Below are positions 36,083 to 45,452 of a stretch of DNA of 64,000 nucleotides, one piece after another (the stretch's first letter is position 1; every line of letters starts with the position of its first letter). The stretch lies in assembly GCF_004570875.1 (NCBI RefSeq), contig NZ_SPQK01000018.1:1-64000 (forward strand). The letters are read 5' to 3'. The stretch is from Blastococcus sp. CT_GayMR16. Its GTDB lineage: Bacteria > Actinomycetota > Actinomycetes > Mycobacteriales > Geodermatophilaceae. The position numbers and the translations under genes are program-made. The notes below the pieces were generated by a model. That model was not told where the DNA came from, searched no databases, and was given only the letters and a program-made list of their open reading frames with translations.

Positions 36083-36637
36083 TCAGGCCGCGTGCCGCTG
36101 CGTGCGCACGTCGACCGCGGTGAGCACCTCCCACCGGATCGCCGTGCTGCCCGGCGCCACGATCAGCCAGTAGCGGGCGAAGCGCCGGCGCGTGGCGTCG
36201 TCGGTCGACACCACCCGGGTCTCCGAGCTCAGTTCCGTGCCGCTGCCGCGCGGGGTCAGCCGGAAATCCATGGCTGCCTTCACCCATCCCGGCTCCGACC
36301 ACGCGTGCAGCCCCTCCGCGTCCAGGGCAGGCGACTGCTCCCCGCCGGTGAGGCGCCAGGCCTGGAGTGCTCCGCCGAAGACGACGGAACGTGGGCGCTC
36401 CGACGACAGGAGCGGCACCGGCAGCGCATCGAGGAACGGCCTGTCGTGGAGGTGCTCCCGTCCGCTCCCGGCGAGCACGACGGGCAGGAACCGGACGGCG
36501 CCGAGAACCAGGGTCACGGGGAGGCAGCTCAGCCGGATCTCGTGCAGCGCGTCCCACACAGCGTCGGGCGGTGCGGCTATCCACCGCGACTGCCGGGTGA
36601 CGTGGTCCGGCGCCGGCAGCAGGTCCTCGAGGTCCAT
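36083..36637 (-). CDS. SRPBCC-like hypothetical protein
   Basis: A 184-residue protein with a likely START/SRPBCC lipid-binding fold: WIAAPPDAVWDALHEIRL near the start, a central variable part, and DFRLTPRGSGTELSSETRVV near the end, followed by an amphipathic helix (RRFARYWLIVAPG). The ATG at 36637 begins just before the conserved fold. No catalytic residues can be named. It is divergent from the DUF1003 gene. Confidence 0.7.
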   Translation of the reverse strand: MDLEDLLPAPDHVTRQSRWIAAPPDAVWDALHEIRLSCLPVTLVLGAVRFLPVVLAGSGREHLHDRPFLDALPVPLLSSERPRSVVFGGALQAWRLTGGEQSPALDAEGLHAWSEPGWVKAAMDFRLTPRGSGTELSSETRVVSTDDATRRRFARYWLIVAPGSTAIRWEVLTAVDVRTQRHAA

Positions 36638-36746
36638 GACGTCCGATCCGGTCGACGGCGCGGCGAGATCACCGCGGGCTCGTGCATCCTTCGTGCCCGT
36701 GCACGAGGCGCACAACCCCGCGCCCACGCACCCTCGGAGGAGACGC

Positions 36747-37139
36747 ATGACCGACATCGCCGGCCACCCCGAACACCCCGCCGTGACGAAGCTCCGCCTC
36801 AAGCGCGCGGCCGACCTCCAGCTGCGGGTGGCCGACGCGATCACGGCGTTCGCCGGCTCGATGCCGTTCGTCTACGTGCACGTCGCCGCCTTCGCCGTCT
36901 GGATGGTGTTCGTGGAGGCCAGCCCGTGGCCCACGCTCACCCTGGTGGTGTCGCTGGAGGCGATCTTCCTGTCGACCTTCGTGATGATCGGTCAGAACCG
37001 GGCCGCGCACTTCCAGCAGTTGAAGGCGAACCACGACTTCGTCGAGCAGGAGATGGAGCTGAAGACCAACACCCAGCTCACCCGCGAGATCCACGTGCTG
37101 ACGACGGAGCTGCACCGCCGGGTGATCGACGGCGCCTGA
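36747..37139 (+). CDS. DUF1003 membrane protein
   Basis: A 130-residue DUF1003-type protein with two membrane helices (FVYVHVAAFAVWMVFV and TLTLVVSLEAIFLSTFVMIG) followed by the conserved segment QNRAAHFQQLKANHDF and a C-terminal helical tail. Function is unknown for the family. The ATG at 36747 has GGAGGAG upstream. Its stop is 4 nt from the convergent MFS stop. Confidence 0.85.
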   Translation: MTDIAGHPEHPAVTKLRLKRAADLQLRVADAITAFAGSMPFVYVHVAAFAVWMVFVEASPWPTLTLVVSLEAIFLSTFVMIGQNRAAHFQQLKANHDFVEQEMELKTNTQLTREIHVLTTELHRRVIDGA

Positions 37140-37143
37140 GCGC

Positions 37144-38619
37144 CTACTCCGGGTCGTCGCCGACGAGGGTGCCGCCGGCGACCAGCGCCGCCTCGGGGTG
37201 GCGCAGCGCCACGTTCGGCTCCTCGTGGGTGACCGGGTCGCGGCGCACGGCCGGGATCAGGATCGCGGCGAGCGCGGCGAGGATCAGCGCCCCGGTCAGC
37301 AGCAGGAAGCCGTTGACGTAGCCGGCCTCCCGCGGCAGCCCGCCGGGGCCCATGTGGGCGGTGACGACGCTGGCGATCAGCGCCGAACCGATGGAGCCCC
37401 CGATGGTGCGGATGTTGGCGTTCATGCCGCTCGCGACGCCGGTCTGCTCGTGCGGGACCGCGGCGACGATCAGGTTCGCCATCGAGGAGAAGGCGACGCC
37501 GAAACCCGCGCCCATGATCGCGGAGATCACGTAGATCTCCCACCGTTCGTCGTGCGCGAGGGCGAAGAGCAGGTAGCCGGCGACGGAGACGAGGGTGCCG
37601 ACGATCAGCACGTTCTTCGATCCGAAGCGCTGACCCAGCCGGCCGGCGTAGAGCCCCAGTACGAAGGCCGCCACGGTCTGCGGCAGGAGCATCAGGCCGG
37701 ACTCGGTGACCGAGGCGCCGAACCCGTAGCCGTTCTCGGGCGAGGTCTGCAGGAACTGGGGCAGGAAGGCGAAGCCGGCGTACATGGCGACGCCGAACAG
37801 CAGTGCGACCAGGTTGGTCGCCCACACCGCCCTCGTCCGCATCATGCGCATGTCGACCAGCGGGTAGCGGGCGCGGGACTCGACGACGACCCACAGCACC
37901 GCGAGGACGACGGCGACGGCGAGCAGCCCCAGCACGATGGGCGAACCCCAGCCCCACACCGGCGCCCGGCTGACCGGCAGCAGCAGGGCGACCAGCCAGC
38001 CCGACAGCAGCAGCGCCGCGACCCAGTTGATCCGTCCGACGCTGCGCGCCTTCGACTCCGGGACGACGAAGTACGCCGCCGTCGCCGCCACCACCAGCAC
38101 GATCATGGGGAACCAGAACAGCCAGGCCGGACCGAGCAGGTCGACGATCGGCCCGGCGAGGATCAGCCCCACGCCTGTTCCGGCGGCGGCCATCGAGGCG
38201 AGCGCGCTGATCGCGCCGGGCACCCTGTCCTCGTCGAACTCGTCGCGGACGATCCCGAAGCCGAGCGGCAGCACGCCGCCGCCGATGCCCTGGATGATCC
38301 GCGCCGCGATCATCACCGGCAGCGACGTCGCCAGCGCGGCCAGCAGACAGCCGAGGGCGAGCGCGGCCAGCGCGACGACGAACATCCGCTTCTTGCCGGT
38401 CATGTCGCCCAGCCGGCCCACGATCGGCGTGAAGATCGAGGCCGACAGCAGGTACGCGGTCAGCACCCAGGTGACGTCGGCCTGGGTCGTGCCCAGCTCC
38501 TCCTGGATGGTCGGTAGCACCGGGATCACCAGCGACTGCAGCAGCGCGAACGCGAGCACCCCGGTAGCGAGGACGGCAAAGGTGAGCTGCCGCGGAGCGC
38601 GTCGTCCGATGGCTGTCAC
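37144..38619 (-). CDS. MFS multidrug exporter, 14-helix DHA2 type
   Basis: A 491-residue transporter of the EmrB/QacA type. Motif A appears as GRLGDMTGKKRMFV, motif C-like sequence in the fifth helix as GTGVGLILAGPIVDLLG, and about 14 helices can be counted. It likely exports drugs or metabolites with protons. The GTG at 38619 was chosen because GGGGG lies 6-10 nt upstream and because the alternative ATG at 38649 lies inside an inverted repeat (38640-38660) that looks like its operator. Confidence 0.9.
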   Translation of the reverse strand: MTAIGRRAPRQLTFAVLATGVLAFALLQSLVIPVLPTIQEELGTTQADVTWVLTAYLLSASIFTPIVGRLGDMTGKKRMFVVALAALALGCLLAALATSLPVMIAARIIQGIGGGVLPLGFGIVRDEFDEDRVPGAISALASMAAAGTGVGLILAGPIVDLLGPAWLFWFPMIVLVVAATAAYFVVPESKARSVGRINWVAALLLSGWLVALLLPVSRAPVWGWGSPIVLGLLAVAVVLAVLWVVVESRARYPLVDMRMMRTRAVWATNLVALLFGVAMYAGFAFLPQFLQTSPENGYGFGASVTESGLMLLPQTVAAFVLGLYAGRLGQRFGSKNVLIVGTLVSVAGYLLFALAHDERWEIYVISAIMGAGFGVAFSSMANLIVAAVPHEQTGVASGMNANIRTIGGSIGSALIASVVTAHMGPGGLPREAGYVNGFLLLTGALILAALAAILIPAVRRDPVTHEEPNVALRHPEAALVAGGTLVGDDPE

Positions 38620-38639
38620 GTCGTCGCCCCCACAGTCAT

Positions 38640-38660
38640 ACCGTTGCATCAGTCAACGGT
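38640..38660. promoter_or_regulatory. Operator-like inverted repeat before the MFS gene
   Basis: ACCGTTG (38640-38646) and CAACGGT (38654-38660) are perfect 7-bp arms with a 7-base spacer, typical of TetR- or MarR-type sites. It is 21-41 nt upstream of the chosen MFS start. No regulator gene is adjacent. Confidence 0.55.
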
Positions 38661-38735
38661 CGGCAACAGCGGCGGCGTCGGGTTTGCTCCCGGATACGCG
38701 GAACAGATCCCGGACCGGCGTCCTTGTCGCCTGGC

Positions 38736-39566
38736 ATGTCGAAGACCTGGTTCATCACCGGCGCGTCCCGTGGCTTCGGCCGCGAGTGGACGATCGCCGC
38801 CCTCGAGCGCGGTGACACCGTCGCCGCCACCGCCCGCGACACCTCGACGCTGGACGACCTCGTGCAGCAGTTCGGCGACGCGGTCCTGCCGCTTAAGCTC
38901 GACGTCACCGACCGGGACGCCGTCGTCGCGGCCGTGAAGGACGCGCACGACCGCTACGGCCGGCTCGACGTCGTCGTCAACAACGCCGGCTACGGCCAGT
39001 TCGGGATGGTGGAGGAGATCAGCGAGGCCGAGGCCCGCGCGCAGATCGAGACCAACGTGTTCGGCGCGCTCTGGGTCACCCAGGCCGTGCTGCCCTACCT
39101 GCGGGAGCAGGGTTCCGGCCACATCCTGCAGGTGTCGTCGATCGGTGGGATCAGCGCGTTCCCGAACATCGGCATCTACAACGCGTCGAAGTGGGCGCTC
39201 GAGGCACTGAGCCAGTCGCTGGCCGCCGAGGTGGCCGACTTCGGCATCAAGGTGACGATCGTCGAGCCCGGCGCCTACTCCACCGACTGGGGCGGCGCCT
39301 CGGCCAAGCACGCCGCGGCCAACCCGGCCTATGACGCCTTCCGCGAGAAGGCCGCCGAGCAGCGCAAGGCCCGCGCGGGCAACCCCGGTGACCCGGGAGC
39401 CACCCGCGCGGCGGTCCTGCAGGTCGTCGACGCCGAGAACCCGCCGCTGCGGATCTTCTTCGGCGACGCGGCCCTGACGATCGCCACCCGGGACTACGAG
39501 TCGCGGCTGGCCGAGTGGCGCGCGTGGGAGCCGGTCTCGATCGCGGCGCACGGCACCAGGGCCTGA
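38736..39566 (+). CDS. Short-chain dehydrogenase/reductase
   Basis: A 276-residue classical SDR. Cofactor loop TWFITGASRGFGREW, NNAG motif VVVNNAGYGQF, catalytic serine in VSSIGGISAF and Y-x-x-x-K in IYNASKWALEAL. The arginine in ARDTS after strand two suggests NADP. It is divergent from the MFS exporter, with the inverted repeat at 38640 between them. The substrate is unknown. Confidence 0.9.
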   Translation: MSKTWFITGASRGFGREWTIAALERGDTVAATARDTSTLDDLVQQFGDAVLPLKLDVTDRDAVVAAVKDAHDRYGRLDVVVNNAGYGQFGMVEEISEAEARAQIETNVFGALWVTQAVLPYLREQGSGHILQVSSIGGISAFPNIGIYNASKWALEALSQSLAAEVADFGIKVTIVEPGAYSTDWGGASAKHAAANPAYDAFREKAAEQRKARAGNPGDPGATRAAVLQVVDAENPPLRIFFGDAALTIATRDYESRLAEWRAWEPVSIAAHGTRA

Positions 39567-39631
39567 TCCACCCGCCTACTTCGCCTCCACCCTCGGTGGC
39601 CGACGCGCGGCACCTGCCCCACCATGAGCCG

Positions 39632-40444
39632 GTGCCGACCCCCGACGCCGACGTCCTCGCCGGGTGGACGCCCACCCCGTTCACCGCAGCCGGTGCCACG
39701 CACGACGTCTACACGCGCGGGACCGGGCCCGGGGTGGTGCTGCTTCCGGAGATCCCCGGGATGACCCCGCAGGTGATGGGCCTGGCGAACCACCTGGTGG
39801 GCGAGGGCTTCACCGTCGCCGTCCCCTCGTTGTTCGGCGAACCCGGGCGCGGGCTCTCCGCGGGCTACGTCATGGGCACGCTCGCGAAGGCCTGCATCAC
39901 CCGCGAGTTCGGGGCGTTCGCCCGCAACGCCGACCGCCCGATCGCCGAGTACGTCCGCGCGCTGGCCCGCTGGCTGCACGAGCGGGCCGGCGGGGCGGGC
40001 GTCGGCGTCATCGGCATGTGCTTCAGCGGGGGCTTCGCGCTGGCCTCGGCGGTCGAGCCCGCCGTGCTCGCCCCGATCGGCAGCCAGCCGTCGGTGCCGT
40101 TCCCCCTGGGCAAGGCCCGGCGGCGCGACCTGGGCATGTCCGGCCGCGAGCAGGCGGTGATCGCCGAGCGGGTGCGGTCCGAGGGCCTCTGCCTGGTCGG
40201 CCTGCGGTTCAGCGAGGACGCCGCGTCTCCCGGCGACCGGTTCGCCGAGCTGGAGAAGGCGTTCGGGCCGGGCTGGCGAGCGATCCCGCTGAACTCCGAG
40301 CCCGGCAACCCGCACGGCATCGGCAAGCGCGAGCACTCGGTGCTCACCAGCGCCGACGTCGAGAAGCCCGGTCACCCCACGCACGCGGCGCGCGCCGAGG
40401 TGACCGCCTTCCTGCACGAGCGCCTCGGCCCCGCAGCAACGTAA
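39632..40444 (+). CDS. Dienelactone hydrolase-family protein
   Basis: A 270-residue alpha/beta hydrolase of the dienelactone hydrolase family. The nucleophile elbow is G-x-C-x-G in VIGMCFSGGFALA, so a cysteine nucleophile as in DLH; the histidine probably lies in NPHGIGKREHS. The GTG at 39632 was chosen as the nearest start before the fold; the reading frame upstream overlaps the SDR gene. The substrate is unknown. Confidence 0.85.
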   Translation: MPTPDADVLAGWTPTPFTAAGATHDVYTRGTGPGVVLLPEIPGMTPQVMGLANHLVGEGFTVAVPSLFGEPGRGLSAGYVMGTLAKACITREFGAFARNADRPIAEYVRALARWLHERAGGAGVGVIGMCFSGGFALASAVEPAVLAPIGSQPSVPFPLGKARRRDLGMSGREQAVIAERVRSEGLCLVGLRFSEDAASPGDRFAELEKAFGPGWRAIPLNSEPGNPHGIGKREHSVLTSADVEKPGHPTHAARAEVTAFLHERLGPAAT

Positions 40445-40523
40445 CGATCCGCCCGACACGGATCGATGAAGATCACGGGAGGCTGCTTCTCGGTTCCTGC
40501 CCCGGCCGGTACGTTCCGAACTG

Positions 40524-43223
40524 ATGATCACGTCCCGGTACGGGCCGCGGTCGGTCCTCCGGCGGCTCCGGCTACGGCTTCTGCCGGTGCCCAGCCAGGC
40601 GCTCGGCCTCGCCGTTCTCGTCGCCGTCCTGGCCGCGGCCCTGGTGTCCGGACCCCTGATGGTGGCCTCCGCCGAGCAGGGGGCCTGGCAGCAGGAGCGC
40701 GACCGGGTCGGGCAGAACGGCCTCGGCAGCACGTTCGGGTCCTCGACCCTGGTCGGCCGGCAGGTCTCGGCGCAGAGCCGGATCGCCCGCATCGGTGAAC
40801 TCGACGACGCCGTCGTCGCCTCGGTGGCCGACGCCGGGCTGAACGCACCGGTGTCCCGGGCGACGCTGAACGAGGCGATCTTCACCGCATCCCCGCACGG
40901 CTTCGCCGACGTGCAGCTGTTCTTCGGGACCGGCGCCCAGGACGACGTCGAGATCGTAGCCGGCGCCCCGTCCGAGACCGGCGTCCTCATCCCCCAGGAA
41001 CTGGCGCAGGCCGCCGGTGTGGGTCCCGGGCAGAATCTCGCCGTCCAGGGCGAGCACGGCGACCTCGCAACCCTCCAGGTGAGCGGCGTCTACACGACCC
41101 CGACCCTGCCGCTGGACCCGTACTGGGAGGGCCTCGGCTTTCTCTTCCTCCCCACCCTCACCCCGCTGGGCGAGCTGGAGTACCCGCCGGCGGCGATCCT
41201 GGCGTCGAAGCAGATCACCCTCGCGACGGCCCTGGCCGTCGACGAGGACGTGCTCGTCCAGTGGCTGGTGCCCATCGACGACGGCACCGACATCGCCGGG
41301 GCGCGCACGGCAGCCGACGACTTCGGGCGGTTGCAGGCCGCCATGGCCGATCCCGAATCGGCGGTCACCCAGCTGATCGCGGCGGAGGCATTCCCCCGAC
41401 CCGCGCCGGAGTCGGCCCTGCCGACGTCGCTGGAGACGGTGGACCGTACCGTCGGCCTGCTCTCCCCGCCCGTCCGCGCGGTCGGGATCGGGGGTGGCGC
41501 GGCCGCGCTGGTGCTCGTGGGCGCCTGGGCAGGCCAGCGGATCCGGCGCCGCGAGGACGAGCTCCGCTCCCTCATCACGCGCGGTCTCTCCCCCGCCCGC
41601 GGCGCCGGCCAGGCCGCCACGGAGGCACTGCTGCCCGGCGCCCTCGGGCTGGCGGTCGGCGGGCTGGTCGGCTGGCTGCTCGTGCGCGAGCTGGGGCCGG
41701 CCGCCGACCTCGGGCCCGAGACTCTGCAGCGGTCCCTCGTCGCGCTGGCCGCGGGCGGCGTGGCCGCCCTCGCCGTCGTCGCCGGCGTGACTGCCGCCCG
41801 GCTGGCCCGGCTCGACCAGATCGGCCGCGGCCCGGCTGCCCAGCTGCTCGGCCGGGTGCCGTGGCTGGCGGTGACCGCCGCCGTCACGGTCGTCACTGCG
41901 GTGCCGCTGGTGACCGGGGGCTCGGAGACCGAGCGCGGCTTCGGCGTCCTCACGCTCGTGGTGCCGCTGCTGGCCACCGTCGTCGTCGCCGGCGTGGTCA
42001 CGGCCGGACTGCCCCTGATCGGCCGGCGCGCCGACGCCCGCCTGCGCCGCCTGCCCCCGGGCGCCTTCCTGGCGGCACGCCGGGTGCTGGCCGGCCAGGG
42101 CGCCGCCCGACTCGTCGTCGTGACGACGGCGCTGTCGCTCGGACTCGTGGTCTACGCCGGGGCGCTGGCCGATTCCACCGCCCGCACGATCGCCACGAAG
42201 GCGTCCGTCGCCACTGGCAGCGACGTCGTAGCACCCGTGGCCCGCGGCGCCTCGGCCGACGGGCCCATCCCCGCCGGGGCCATGGTCGTCGGCGTCGAGA
42301 ACGACGCCACCCTCGTGCCGGGCGACCGGCGGGCCGACGTCCTCGTCGTGCACCCCGAGCAGGTCGCCGACGTCGTGCGCTGGAACGACGCCCTCGCCGA
42401 CCAGCCGCTGGACGAGCTGATGAGCGCCCTGGCCGACTACGACGGCGACCGGGTGCCCGTGGTCCTCGCCGGTGGCACGTCGGAGAGCGCCCTCGCGGCC
42501 ACCGACGGCGGTCTCACCCTCGACTTCGAGTACTACACGCTGCCCGTCGACGTCGTGGCGCAGGTCGACGCCTTTCCCGGGCAGGGCTCCCGCGACGCGC
42601 TCCTGGTGGCCGACTGGGACCGCTACCTCGACGCCCTGGAGGCCGCCGACCGCGACCCCGATCTCGTGCTGAGCCGCATGGTGTGGGCGCGCGGCGAGCC
42701 CGGGGAGGTCGTCGACGCCCTCGCGACCGCCGGCTACGTGGACACCTCGACGGCGGACGTCGAGACGGCGGCGGAGTTCGCCGCCCGGCCGGAGCTGAAC
42801 GCGCAGACCTGGGCGCTGTCCTACCTCCGCGCCGTCGCCCTCGCCGCCGGCGTCCTGGGCCTGGTCGGGCTGGCGATGCAGGCGATGGCCCAGCAGCGCC
42901 GGCGGACCGTGGCCGGCCTGCTGCTGTCCCGGATGGGGATGTCCCGCGGCGCGGCCGACCGGGCCAGCGGGCTGGAGATCGGCCTGCTGGCGGCGCTCGG
43001 CGCTCTGGTCGCGGCCGCCGTCGCGCTCCCGGCGTCCGCACTGGTGCTGCACCTGCTCGACCCGGTGCCGACGCTTCCTCCGGGTCCGCTGTTCGCGACA
43101 CCGTGGCCGACCATCGCCGCCGTCGTCGTCGGGGTCGTCCTGGTGACGGTGCTGGGCGCCACCCTCGTCGGGCGCTCCGCGCGGCGGGCCACCGGAGGGC
43201 AGGTGATGCGCGATGCGACATGA
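40524..43223 (+). CDS. ABC transporter permease, FtsX/MacB type
   Basis: An 899-residue permease with an N-terminal helix (ALGLAVLVAVLAAALVSG), a large extracytoplasmic domain (about 50-300), a cluster of helices (about 320-530), a second soluble domain (about 560-760), and three C-terminal helices. This is a double FtsX-like layout as in lipid or peptide export and mechanotransmission systems. Two ATPase genes follow with 11-nt and 4-nt overlaps, so the three form one operon. The substrate is unknown. Confidence 0.85.
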   Translation: MITSRYGPRSVLRRLRLRLLPVPSQALGLAVLVAVLAAALVSGPLMVASAEQGAWQQERDRVGQNGLGSTFGSSTLVGRQVSAQSRIARIGELDDAVVASVADAGLNAPVSRATLNEAIFTASPHGFADVQLFFGTGAQDDVEIVAGAPSETGVLIPQELAQAAGVGPGQNLAVQGEHGDLATLQVSGVYTTPTLPLDPYWEGLGFLFLPTLTPLGELEYPPAAILASKQITLATALAVDEDVLVQWLVPIDDGTDIAGARTAADDFGRLQAAMADPESAVTQLIAAEAFPRPAPESALPTSLETVDRTVGLLSPPVRAVGIGGGAAALVLVGAWAGQRIRRREDELRSLITRGLSPARGAGQAATEALLPGALGLAVGGLVGWLLVRELGPAADLGPETLQRSLVALAAGGVAALAVVAGVTAARLARLDQIGRGPAAQLLGRVPWLAVTAAVTVVTAVPLVTGGSETERGFGVLTLVVPLLATVVVAGVVTAGLPLIGRRADARLRRLPPGAFLAARRVLAGQGAARLVVVTTALSLGLVVYAGALADSTARTIATKASVATGSDVVAPVARGASADGPIPAGAMVVGVENDATLVPGDRRADVLVVHPEQVADVVRWNDALADQPLDELMSALADYDGDRVPVVLAGGTSESALAATDGGLTLDFEYYTLPVDVVAQVDAFPGQGSRDALLVADWDRYLDALEAADRDPDLVLSRMVWARGEPGEVVDALATAGYVDTSTADVETAAEFAARPELNAQTWALSYLRAVALAAGVLGLVGLAMQAMAQQRRRTVAGLLLSRMGMSRGAADRASGLEIGLLAALGALVAAAVALPASALVLHLLDPVPTLPPGPLFATPWPTIAAVVVGVVLVTVLGATLVGRSARRATGGQVMRDAT

Positions 43224-44043
43224 CGCCACCCCCGCGGCCGTCTGTGAGGGACTGGTCCGCATCTACTGGTCGCCCAGCGGCGAGGTGCATGCCCTGAAGG
43301 GTGTGGACGCCGTCGTGCCGGCCGGGCGGCTGACCGCGATCACCGGCCCGTCGGGCTCCGGGAAGAGCTCGCTGCTGCGGATCCTCGCCGCCCAGGACCG
43401 GCCGACCGCCGGGCGCGCGGAGGTCGCCGGTGCGGCGCTCACCGGGATGTCGGCGCACAAGCTGCGGGCGCTGCGCCGCCGGCACATCGGCTACGTCTTC
43501 GCCCGGCCGCCGCAGAACCTGCTGCCGCACCTCACCGCCCGCGAGCACCTGGCGATGGCCGGCAAGCTGCGCGGGGTCGCCCGCGCCGAGGTCGTCCGCG
43601 AGACCGCCGAGCTGTTCGACCTGCTGGGCATCGCCGACCGCGCCGAGCACCTGCCCGGCCAGCTGTCCGGCGGCGAGCAGCAGCGGCTGGCGTTCGCGCA
43701 GGCGGTCGTCGGCCGGCCCGCGCTGGTAGTGGCCGACGAGCCGACCAGCGAGCTCGACAGCGCCACGACCGCCGACCTGCTCGGCGCCGTCCACGAGCTG
43801 ACCCGCACCGGCACCACCGTCGTCATGGCGACCCACGACCCGCTCGCCGCGGGCGCGGCCGACCAGATCATCCATCTGCGCTCGGGCACGGTCGCCCACG
43901 AGGAGGTCGGCGGACGGCGCCTGGCGGTCATCGACGGGGACGGCCGGGTCCAGCTGCCGGAGGAGGCGCTGCGCCTGTTCGCCGCCCGCCGCGTGCTCAT
44001 CGACGTCACCGGCGACGGCGTCGTCCTGCGGGATCCGACATGA
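43213..44043 (+). CDS. ABC transporter ATP-binding protein 1
   Basis: A 276-residue LolD/MacB-like ATPase. Walker A is GPSGSGKSS, the signature is LSGGEQQR, and Walker B is LVVADEPTSELD, followed by the H-loop in MATHDP. The Q-loop region reads YVFARPPQNLLPHLT, where the usual glutamine after YVF is replaced and a short insertion follows. A C-terminal extension of ~50 residues follows the ATPase fold. It overlaps the permease by 11 nt and the second ATPase by 4 nt. Confidence 0.92.
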   Translation: MRHDATPAAVCEGLVRIYWSPSGEVHALKGVDAVVPAGRLTAITGPSGSGKSSLLRILAAQDRPTAGRAEVAGAALTGMSAHKLRALRRRHIGYVFARPPQNLLPHLTAREHLAMAGKLRGVARAEVVRETAELFDLLGIADRAEHLPGQLSGGEQQRLAFAQAVVGRPALVVADEPTSELDSATTADLLGAVHELTRTGTTVVMATHDPLAAGAADQIIHLRSGTVAHEEVGGRRLAVIDGDGRVQLPEEALRLFAARRVLIDVTGDGVVLRDPT

Positions 44044-44690
44044 GTGACGTGCTGCGGGCCGACGACGTCCACAAGAGCTACCGCCGCGGGCGGGAGCAGG
44101 TACACGCGCTGCGGGGCGTCAGCATCGAGGTGCACCCCGGCGAGGTGGTGGCGCTGCTCGGCCGCTCGGGCTCGGGCAAGACCACGCTGCTCAACTGCCT
44201 GCTCGGCTGGGAGACCCCGGACCGGGGCTTGGTGCACGTCCCCGGCGCCGAGACCCCCGCGTCCGCGTCGTGGGCGACGGTCGCCGTCGTCCCTCAGCGG
44301 TTCGGCCTCCTCGAGGAGCTGAGCCTCGCCGACAACGTCGCGATGCCCGCCCGGCTGGCCGGGCTCGACGACCCGCGCGGGACGGCGCTCGGGGTGCTGG
44401 AGACCCTGCGGCTGGGCCACCTCGCCGACCGCCCGCCCGAGGAGGTGTCGCTCGGCGAGCAGCAGCGGACGGCGATCGCCCGGGCCCTCGTCGTCAGCCC
44501 GGCGTTCCTGGTGGCCGACGAGCCGACCGGCCGGCTGGACGAGGACCTGTCGGTGCACGTGCTCGCGACGCTCCGCGAGGTGTGCGCCGCGGCGGGCACA
44601 GGCGTGCTCATCGCCAGCCACGACCCCGTCGTCGTCGCCTCGGCCGACCGCGTCGTCCGCCTCAGCGACGGCCTCGTCGTCGACGACTAG
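44040..44690 (+). CDS. ABC transporter ATP-binding protein 2
   Basis: A 216-residue ATPase. Walker A is GRSGSGKTT, the Q-loop is VAVVPQRFGLLEEL, Walker B is FLVADEPTGRLD and the H-loop is in IASHDP. The signature motif is altered to VSLGEQQR instead of LSGGQ. With ATPase 1 this suggests a heterodimer in which one site may be weak. It starts at ATG 44040, overlapping ATPase 1 (ATGA). Confidence 0.92.
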   Translation: MSDVLRADDVHKSYRRGREQVHALRGVSIEVHPGEVVALLGRSGSGKTTLLNCLLGWETPDRGLVHVPGAETPASASWATVAVVPQRFGLLEELSLADNVAMPARLAGLDDPRGTALGVLETLRLGHLADRPPEEVSLGEQQRTAIARALVVSPAFLVADEPTGRLDEDLSVHVLATLREVCAAAGTGVLIASHDPVVVASADRVVRLSDGLVVDD

Positions 44691-44708
44691 TGCACCAACC
44701 GCCGAGGA

Positions 44709-45329
44709 TCAGTCGAACTCGGCGCCGAAGGAGCCCGTCTCGACCTCGCCGACCCGCTCGTAGGTGAGCATCAGCGCGCCCGTGGACGACGTCGCCTGGC
44801 TGGTGAGCCGCCACACCCGCGGGATCGCCCCCTCGCCGAACAGCCGCTTCCCCTCACCCAGCACCACGGGGAAGACGACCACCCGCAGCTCGTCGACCAG
44901 GTCCTCCTTCAGCAGGGTCTGGATCAGGCCGGCCGACCCGTGCACCTGCAGCTCGCCGCCGTCCTCGGCCTTGAGCTTCCGGACAGCGTCCCCGACGTCG
45001 CCCTGGATCAGCTCCGCGGTCTCCCACTCGACCGCGTCGAGTCCGCGGGAGGCGACGTACTTCTTCTTGAAGTTGAGGCCCTGCGAGACCGGGTCGTCGC
45101 TGATCATCTTCGGCCAGGAGGCGTAGAAGATGTCGTAGGTGCCGCGGCCCAGCAGGAAGTCCTGGGCGCCGACGAACCATGCACTCATCTGCTCGCCCAG
45201 AGCCTCGTCGAAGTGCGGCACCAGCCAGCCCTCGTGGGAGAACCCGCCCGAGGGGTCCTCCCCCGGCCCACCGGGCGCCTGCATGACGCCGTCCAGGGTC
45301 AGGAACGTGGTGACGACGAGCGTGCGCAT
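44709..45329 (-). CDS. RibD C-terminal/dihydrofolate reductase-like protein
   Basis: A 206-residue protein of the RibD-C (DHFR-like) family common in actinobacteria. It begins MRTLVVTTFLTLDGVMQAPG, and has FLLGRGTYDIFYASWP and the nucleotide-binding VHGSAGLIQTLL. It probably binds NADPH; most members have no proven substrate. The ATG at 45329 was chosen at the start of the conserved strand. It is divergent from the EAL gene and lies 18 nt from the ABC operon stop. Confidence 0.88.
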   Translation of the reverse strand: MRTLVVTTFLTLDGVMQAPGGPGEDPSGGFSHEGWLVPHFDEALGEQMSAWFVGAQDFLLGRGTYDIFYASWPKMISDDPVSQGLNFKKKYVASRGLDAVEWETAELIQGDVGDAVRKLKAEDGGELQVHGSAGLIQTLLKEDLVDELRVVVFPVVLGEGKRLFGEGAIPRVWRLTSQATSSTGALMLTYERVGEVETGSFGAEFD

Positions 45330-45452
45330 GGCTTCTCCCGAGGGGGTCGTGTCGATGTGCTCCTTGTACTGACGACGAACAGCGCCTCTCCTCATCGACA
45401 CGCTCGCACAAACTTTCTCCAGGAAAGGCGCAGATCAGCCGATCACAGACCT

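Noticed and set aside
40445-40465. CGATCCG / CGGATCG inverted repeat after the dienelactone hydrolase
   Set aside because: Only a 7-bp stem with a 7-base loop; too weak to call a terminator or operator with confidence.
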